Positions 59,061 to 64,000 of a stretch of 64,000 nucleotides of DNA are shown one piece after another. This stretch comes from JANYJA01 sp038229055. Its GTDB lineage: Bacteria > Acidobacteriota > Terriglobia > Bryobacterales > Bryobacteraceae. Position 1 is the stretch's first letter, and every line of letters begins with the position of its first letter. A program made the position numbers and the translations under genes. Below the pieces are notes generated by a model, which worked only from the letters and a program-made list of their open reading frames with translations, made no database searches and was not told where the DNA came from. Location: NCBI GenBank assembly GCA_038229055.1, contig JBBROU010000007.1:1-64000 (forward strand), written 5' to 3'.

Positions 59061-60868
59061 TTCATCTCCTCGATCACTTGCCGCATGTCCGGCGCCAGAG
59101 CGGGCAGCGGTTCGCGCCGCACTTCCATCGATCCATCCGCCTGCTTCCGAAGAACAATGTTGAACTTCGCCGCCTCAGCATCTTTCTCCGGATAGTCGTC
59201 ACGGAAATGCGCGCCGCGGCTCTCTTTGCGCTCAATGGCAGCGCGCGTGATGGCCTCGGACACAGTCAGCAGATTCTGTAGATCGAGCGCGGTGTGCCAT
59301 CCAGGATTGTATTCGCGGTTGCCCGGCACGCTCACTTTCGCGGCCAGTGCCCGCAAGTCCTCAAGACGATCGAGCGCGCGCTCCATCTCGTGTTGACGGC
59401 GCACAATGCCCACCAGATCCTGCATCATCTCCTGCAACTGGAATTGCACTTCGTAAGCTGCCGGCCCGCCGGTCCGCTCAAAAGGCGCGAGAGCCCACTG
59501 GGCGATCCGATCAAGCTGCCGCGGATCGATACTGCCGGTTCCGGCGTCTTTGGCGAACTGCGCGGCATGTTCGCCCGCACGCTTCCCAAAGACCAGCAAA
59601 TCCGAAAGTGAATTGCCGCCCAACCGATTCGCGCCATGCAGCCCCGCGGCACATTCGCCCGCCGCAAAGAGACCCGGCACATCCGACATCTGGGTATCGC
59701 CATTCACGCGCACGCCGCCCATGGCGTAATGCGTGGTCGGCCCGATCTCCATCGGCACTTGTGTAATGTCGATATCGGCAAGCTGTTTGAATTGGTGATA
59801 CATGCTCGGCAGCTTGCGTTTGATATATTCGGCCCCGTTCGGAATGCGCGATTTGATCCACGCGATATCCAGAAACACGCCGCCGTGCGGACTACCGCGG
59901 CCTTCGCGCACCTCGCGCATGATGCAGCGCGCAACGTGGTCGCGTGTGAGCAGTTCCGGCGGACGCCGCGCGTTCTTATCGCCTTGCGTATAACGCCAGC
60001 CCTCTTCCTCGTTATCGGCGGTCTGGGCGCGGTAGTTTTCCGGAATTTCGTCGAACATGAAGCGGCGGCCTTCGCTGTTGCGCAGCACGCCGCCTTCGCC
60101 GCGCACCCCCTCGGTCACCAGAATGCCACGCACGCTGGGCGGCCACACCATACCAGTAGGATGGAATTGGACGAACTCCATATCCATCAGGGCCGCTCCC
60201 GCGCGGTAGGCCAGCGATTGACCGTCGCCGGTATACTCCCAACTGTTACTGGTAATTTTGTAGGCGCGCCCGATGCCGCCGGTTGCGAGCACGATCGCCT
60301 TGGCGCGAAAAAGTTTGAACCGGCCGCGCTCGCGATCGTACCCGAACGCGCCCGCTACACGGCCGTCGCCGGTGAGCAGATCGAGCACCGTGCACTCCAT
60401 GTGCACGTCGACTCCCGTATGAATGCCGTGGTCTTGAAGCGTGCGGATCATCTCGAGGCCGGTGCGATCGCCGACGTGTGCGAGGCGCGGATATTTGTGG
60501 CCGCCGAAGTTGCGCTGCAGGATTTTGCCGTCTCGCGTGCGATCGAATAGCGCGCCCCAGGCTTCGAGTTCGCGAACGCGATCCGGCGCTTCCTTGGCGT
60601 GCAGTTCCGCCATGCGCGGATTGTTCAAGTACTGGCCTCCACGCATCGTATCGGCGAAATGGACGCGCCAGTTGTCGCGATCGTCCACGTTGCCTAGCGC
60701 TGCCGCGACGCCGCCTTCCGCCATCACGGTGTGCGCTTTGCCGAGCAGCGATTTGCAAACCAGGCCGACGCGAACGCCCGCCGCGGACGCCTCAATGGCT
60801 GCCCGCAAGCCGGCGCCGCCAGCGCCGATCACCAGAACATCGTGTTCAACCGTTTCGAATTCCGCCAC
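59057..60868 (-). CDS. sdhA: Succinate dehydrogenase/fumarate reductase flavoprotein subunit
   Basis: 603 aa from GTG 60868 (VAEFETVEHDVLVIGAGGAG), which overlaps the sdhC stop by 1 base (TAGTG); the longer frame reads antisense-like residues. FAD motif: VLVIGAGGAGLRAAIEASAA; flavin-linking His in KAHTVMAEGGVAAALGN; active-site segments FHPTGMVWPPSVRGILVTEG VRGEGG and TTHYAMGGVRVN. The C-terminal region ESRGAHFRDDYPEKD is typical. It oxidises succinate in the TCA cycle. Confidence 0.95.
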   Translation of the reverse strand: MAEFETVEHDVLVIGAGGAGLRAAIEASAAGVRVGLVCKSLLGKAHTVMAEGGVAAALGNVDDRDNWRVHFADTMRGGQYLNNPRMAELHAKEAPDRVRELEAWGALFDRTRDGKILQRNFGGHKYPRLAHVGDRTGLEMIRTLQDHGIHTGVDVHMECTVLDLLTGDGRVAGAFGYDRERGRFKLFRAKAIVLATGGIGRAYKITSNSWEYTGDGQSLAYRAGAALMDMEFVQFHPTGMVWPPSVRGILVTEGVRGEGGVLRNSEGRRFMFDEIPENYRAQTADNEEEGWRYTQGDKNARRPPELLTRDHVARCIMREVREGRGSPHGGVFLDIAWIKSRIPNGAEYIKRKLPSMYHQFKQLADIDITQVPMEIGPTTHYAMGGVRVNGDTQMSDVPGLFAAGECAAGLHGANRLGGNSLSDLLVFGKRAGEHAAQFAKDAGTGSIDPRQLDRIAQWALAPFERTGGPAAYEVQFQLQEMMQDLVGIVRRQHEMERALDRLEDLRALAAKVSVPGNREYNPGWHTALDLQNLLTVSEAITRAAIERKESRGAHFRDDYPEKDAEAAKFNIVLRKQADGSMEVRREPLPALAPDMRQVIEEMK

Positions 60869-61653
60869 TAGAAGATTCTCCAATCTGTCCAGATGCCCAT
60901 CGAACACATCCTCACATACAGATCGGAGAAGGCGACCGAAAACAAGCTCAGCCACGCGAAGCGCATGTGGCGGCAGTTGAGGCTGCTGACGCAATCATAG
61001 GCGTGCTTGCGCGCGGGCGATCCGGACAGACGGTCGCTGAAGCCTCCAATCAGATGCCTTAGCGAATGACAGCCCAGCGTGTAACATCCCAACAAAATTA
61101 CGTTAGCCAGAAGCACAAGAGTTCCTACTCCTATGCCGAAACCATTGTTGAACCACGTGGCCTTCCAAACGTCGTGCGCCAGTAAGACCAGAAAAATCAG
61201 GGCAAGGTACAAGAAATAGCGATGAATATTTTGAATAATCAGCGGAAACGAACGCTCGCCCAAATAGCGTTTCCGGGGTTCGCCGACGGTGCATGACGGC
61301 GGGTCGGCCCAGAAGGCTTTGTAATACGCTCCGCGGTAGTAATAACAGGTAAACCGGAACCCGCCCGGCGCCCACAAAATCAGCAGCGCGCCGGTAAACG
61401 GCAGCCAGGCTGGAATCCAAGCCGGCTTCGCGCCGAACCACGCGTGCTGCGCGTCACCCAAGATTTCGGGCGAATAAAACGGGGAAATATACGGACCGAA
61501 GCGGTAATGCTCGCCCTGAAACGCGGCCCACGTGGCATAAACGATGAAGGTCCCCAGGCCTAGGAATACGACAGCAGGCTGAATCCACCAGAGGTCCGGG
61601 CGCGACGTAGACCCGAACCGCCCCTGCACGAGCGGCACATCAATCTGCGGCAT
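60868..61653 (-). CDS. sdhC: Succinate dehydrogenase membrane (cytochrome b) subunit
   Basis: 261 aa with five hydrophobic segments: VVFLGLGTFIVYATWAAF, PAWLPFTGALLILWAP, RYFLYLALIFLVLLAHDVWK, TLVLLANVILLGCYTLGCHS and a last helix near SVAFSDLYVRMCS. Conserved histidines HRYF, HDVW and CHSLRH are probable haem ligands. FRFTCYYYRGAYYKAFWADP PSC is a family signature of the single-polypeptide type found in Actinobacteria and Acidobacteria. First gene of the sdh operon. It anchors SdhAB and passes electrons to quinone. Confidence 0.88.
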   Translation of the reverse strand: MPQIDVPLVQGRFGSTSRPDLWWIQPAVVFLGLGTFIVYATWAAFQGEHYRFGPYISPFYSPEILGDAQHAWFGAKPAWIPAWLPFTGALLILWAPGGFRFTCYYYRGAYYKAFWADPPSCTVGEPRKRYLGERSFPLIIQNIHRYFLYLALIFLVLLAHDVWKATWFNNGFGIGVGTLVLLANVILLGCYTLGCHSLRHLIGGFSDRLSGSPARKHAYDCVSSLNCRHMRFAWLSLFSVAFSDLYVRMCSMGIWTDWRIF

Positions 61654-61704
61654 AGACGCAACGTTATATAAGCGCGCGGCCCTGCGTCAAGTTATGGAGC
61701 GATT

Positions 61705-62151
61705 TCAGGCCGGGTAACGACCGGAAATATATTGGTTCAGTTGGTCGATGGTGTGCGCCTGCGTTGAGATTACCGCCTTCACCAGGTCGCCAATCGAAAC
61801 CAGGCCGACGATCCTGCCGCCGTCCATCACGGGGACGTGCCGGATGTGTTGGGCCGTCATGATCTGCATGCAGTCCTCAATCGATCGGTCCGGCGTCACC
61901 GTGATGACGGGGCTCGTCATGATTTCGCCAACCGTCGTCTCCTTCGACGACTTACCTTTCAGCATCACCTTGCGCGCATAGTCGCGCTCGGAAACGATGC
62001 CGACGAGTTCTTCGCGATCGACGACCAAAAGCGCACCGATACTCTTGGCCGCCATGGTGGCGATCGCGTCGTATACCGAAGTATCAGAGGATACGGACCA
62101 GATTTTTCGATCCTTGTGTTCGAGGATTGAAACGAGCGATTCCGTCATCAT
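61705..62151 (-). CDS. Two-CBS-domain protein
   Basis: 148 aa made of two CBS repeats: DRKIWSVSSDTSVYDAIATM with SIGALLVVDREELVGIVSER, and IMTSPVITVTPDRSIEDCMQ with HIRHVPVMDGGRIVGLVSIG. Stand-alone CBS pairs bind adenosine nucleotides such as AMP/ATP and control partner enzymes. RDYARKVMLKGKSS matches the common bacterial single-CBS-pair family. No partner is fixed by context; the upstream gene is the sdh operon on the same strand (51-base gap). Confidence 0.93.
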   Translation of the reverse strand: MMTESLVSILEHKDRKIWSVSSDTSVYDAIATMAAKSIGALLVVDREELVGIVSERDYARKVMLKGKSSKETTVGEIMTSPVITVTPDRSIEDCMQIMTAQHIRHVPVMDGGRIVGLVSIGDLVKAVISTQAHTIDQLNQYISGRYPA

Positions 62152-62203
62152 AAACAGTTCCTTTCCGACAGATCGGTCGAGATCATATCAAAACGGGCGA
62201 GGT

Positions 62204-63100
62204 TTAACCCACTACATCGCGCAAGGCGGCGCGAATTTCCGGGAAGGTGAATTTGAAACCCGCCGCCTCCGCCGCTTTCGGCAACACACGCTGGCTGCTC
62301 AGCATTACTTCCGCCATCTCGCCGAACATCAATTTCAGGCCTAGCTTCGGCACCGGAAGTATCGCCGGCCGGTGCAGCGCGCCGGACATCGCTTCGGTGA
62401 ACTTCGCGTTGGTCACCGGTTCCGGCGACGCTCCGTTGAACACGCCCGCAACTTCGTTCTGCAGTGCGAAGCGCATCAGCGCGACCAGATCGCTGGCGTG
62501 AATCCAAGGCATCCACTGTTTCCCGGATCCGAGTTTTCCCCCGACACCGGCGCGAAACGGCGGCAGCATCTGCTTCAGCGCGCCGCCATCTTTCCCCAGC
62601 ACCACTGAGATGCGGATCTTTACAACGCGCATGCCCAGCGCCGCTGCGCCGTCGGCTTCCTTCTCCCATTGCTGGCAGACCTCGGCCAGAAAACCGCGCC
62701 CCGGCCCCGCCTGCTCCGTCAAAATTTCTTCGCCGCGATCGCCATAATATCCCACAGCCGATGCGCACACCAGAATCGAAGGGCGATGCCGCACCTTGCC
62801 TAATGCGCTGACCAGATGCCGGGTCCCCAGTACGCGCGTGTCCCGAATTTTTTTCTTCACTTCCGGATTCCAGCGCTGGCTTACAGGCTCGCCGGCCAGA
62901 TGGATTACCGCGTCGAAGTCGTTCAAGCTCTCTTCCGCGGGCTCGCCGCCAACCGTGTCCCAGTAGAAAGAGCCCACAGCCGCGCGCGTTTCCTGCCCCG
63001 GGTTCCGGCTCCATACCGAAACATAGTGGTCGTCTTTCAACAACGAATCCACCAACTTTCGCCCGATAAATCCGCTTCCGCCTGAGATGATGCACTTCAT
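62204..63100 (-). CDS. TIGR01777-family NAD(P)-dependent epimerase
   Basis: 298 aa. Rossmann start MKCIISGGSGFIGRKLVDSL, AVIHLAGEPVSQRWNPEVKK, ILVCASAVGYYGDRGEEILT and the C-terminal WMPWIHASDLVALMRFALQN with VFNGASPEPVTNAKFTEAMS. These match the SDR39U1/TIGR01777 family (YfcH-like), whose substrate is not settled. The ATG overlaps the photolyase stop by 4 bases, so both are co-transcribed; DNA-repair linkage of such epimerases is recurrent but unexplained. Confidence 0.92.
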   Translation of the reverse strand: MKCIISGGSGFIGRKLVDSLLKDDHYVSVWSRNPGQETRAAVGSFYWDTVGGEPAEESLNDFDAVIHLAGEPVSQRWNPEVKKKIRDTRVLGTRHLVSALGKVRHRPSILVCASAVGYYGDRGEEILTEQAGPGRGFLAEVCQQWEKEADGAAALGMRVVKIRISVVLGKDGGALKQMLPPFRAGVGGKLGSGKQWMPWIHASDLVALMRFALQNEVAGVFNGASPEPVTNAKFTEAMSGALHRPAILPVPKLGLKLMFGEMAEVMLSSQRVLPKAAEAAGFKFTFPEIRAALRDVVG

Positions 63101-64000
63101 ATTCGATAATCGTCTTTCCCGGTTCGCTCCATGGCAGCGATCTCTTCAATATATGCGGCAACGTCGGTTTTGCGCTGCATGCCCGCAAGGGACATATAGC
63201 GCAAGCTCCCGAAAATCGGACGCGTTCCCCATGGCCGGTCGTGCAGTCCGAAGCACCAGAGGATGTTCGTGTAGGTATTCGGATCGCGGCCATCGAGGGC
63301 GTAGCGGTCATGCAGATAGATCATGGTCGCCAGGGCTTCTTCGTAACTGGCCGTCCACTCGATAATCTTCTTGCCCCAATACATGCGGTAATAGCCGTGG
63401 ATCTTGCCGCGCAGCAGCAGTTCTTTCTGGGTGGCGTTCCAGAGTGCGTCATAGGTCTCGGCACGCTCGAGTTGCTCGCGCGCATAGACCGGATCGCGCG
63501 CATCGCCCGCATGCTGCCGCATGGTCGCCTTCGCCCAATCGGGAAGCACGTCCAGCGCTTCCGGATCTGCAACCCATCGCGTAAAATTGAAGGCCAGCTC
63601 GCGCCGCACAATCAATTCTTCCAGGAATGCGCCGGCATTCAAGTCGTGCTCGGCCGCGTAATCCTTGGCACGCAACGCGATCTCGAGAGACGAGATCTGC
63701 CCGAAGTGCAGATACGGGCTTAGGTTCGAAGTGACGTGATTGCTGGGTTCGTTGCGACCGTCATCGTAGTTCTTTAAGCCGTGTTCCAGAAAATGCGCGA
63801 GCAGTTTCTCCGCTGCAAGTCTGCCACCTTCGTAGGCGATCGATGGCCGGACGGAATGGTCGATGTCGCAGCTAGCCACCAGTTCGGGAACATTCTCTGG
63901 GGTGACCTCGGTGTGAAACTCCGGAGGCTTTCCGCGCCAGCGCACCGTGGCGGCGGTTCGCTCCAGCGGGATCAAATACGCGGGCAGCATCTTGCGAATT
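63097..64000 (-). CDS. Deoxyribodipyrimidine photolyase, class II, C-terminal part (N-terminus beyond right edge)
   Basis: About 300 codons in the window; the frame stays open to the edge, so the start is outside. Residues seen: LLAHFLEHGLKNYDDGRNEP, SNLSPYLHFGQISSLEIALR, RRELAFNFTRWVADPEALDV, and WNATQKELLLRGKIHGYYRM YWGKKIIEWT with the FAD-binding Trp/Asn areas, then LDGRDPNTYTNILWCFGLHD RPWGTRPIFG. These motifs define class II (metazoan-type) CPD photolyases. It repairs UV dimers using blue light. It is the first gene of the photolyase-epimerase pair. Confidence 0.93.
   Translation of the reverse strand, partial: IRKMLPAYLIPLERTAATVRWRGKPPEFHTEVTPENVPELVASCDIDHSVRPSIAYEGGRLAAEKLLAHFLEHGLKNYDDGRNEPSNHVTSNLSPYLHFGQISSLEIALRAKDYAAEHDLNAGAFLEELIVRRELAFNFTRWVADPEALDVLPDWAKATMRQHAGDARDPVYAREQLERAETYDALWNATQKELLLRGKIHGYYRMYWGKKIIEWTASYEEALATMIYLHDRYALDGRDPNTYTNILWCFGLHDRPWGTRPIFGSLRYMSLAGMQRKTDVAAYIEEIAAMERTGKDDYRI

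Noticed and set aside
1..64000. tRNA, rRNA, CRISPR arrays, insertion sequences, integrases, prophage
   Set aside because: None was recognised on either strand; no clear transposase or integrase motifs and no cloverleaf-type sequence were seen. A dedicated RNA scan could still find one.

Overview
The window looks like chromosomal DNA of an Acidobacteriota bacterium of the Solibacter/Bryobacter type. The pointers are a secreted protein ending in a TIGR03437-like domain (9886-11988), a secretin carrying a C-terminal cohesin-like domain, a TonB receptor with a carboxypeptidase-like plug extension, several Tat-exported sugar enzymes of the Gfo/Idh and xylose-isomerase-like families, and a GC-rich, densely packed gene layout with many 1-4 base overlaps. 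This placement comes from family recognition, not from a database search.

Layout. 1-3090: a TolC-like outer-membrane efflux gene, divergent from a drug-type ABC ATPase/permease/TetR operon with a palindromic operator between them. 3064-4347: a degraded accessory patch holding a broken toxin-like gene pair and two small hypothetical genes. 4384-12793: pepA, smpB, a secretin/pseudopilin block, a TIGR03437 secreted protein and lgt. 12907-20727: a propeller-phosphoesterase protein, a YcxB-like protein, and a signalling or defence-like island made of a membrane Rossmann-type protein, a TIR-TPR protein and a deoxyribohydrolase-like/TPR protein related to the ASK1 TRAF-binding region. 20811-25693: a Tat oxidoreductase, PlsC, an MBL-fold enzyme, a polysaccharide deacetylase and a membrane hydrolase. 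25745-31306: a five-gene minus-strand operon that resembles an orphan type VI secretion cargo cassette with a DUF4123 adaptor. 31465-33879: arginine genes argC, argB and an N-acetylglutamate synthase-like GNAT. 34019-49431: mostly single metabolic genes, a TonB receptor, and a split LigD-type polymerase/ligase pair. 49459-55010: a GH18-like/NodB/GT2 fusion, DinB, a LysW-like protein and small secreted proteins. 55012-64000: nuoI, a thiol-disulfide protein, a frameshifted DUF885 gene, the succinate dehydrogenase operon, a CBS protein, a TIGR01777 epimerase and a class II photolyase that runs off the right edge.

How the genes work together. The clearest functional units are the efflux operon under its own TetR repressor, the argC-argB-NAGS run, the sdhC-sdhA-sdhB operon, the secretin with two pseudopilins, and the translationally coupled DRHyd-TPR/TIR-TPR pair. 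Decay is visible in four places: a frameshifted small partner gene, a deleted and frameshifted ART-like gene beside it, a 31-codon gene remnant at 56064, and a single-site frameshift in the DUF885 gene. No tRNA, rRNA, CRISPR array, transposase or integrase was recognised. No stretch longer than 300 bases lacks a gene or pseudogene.
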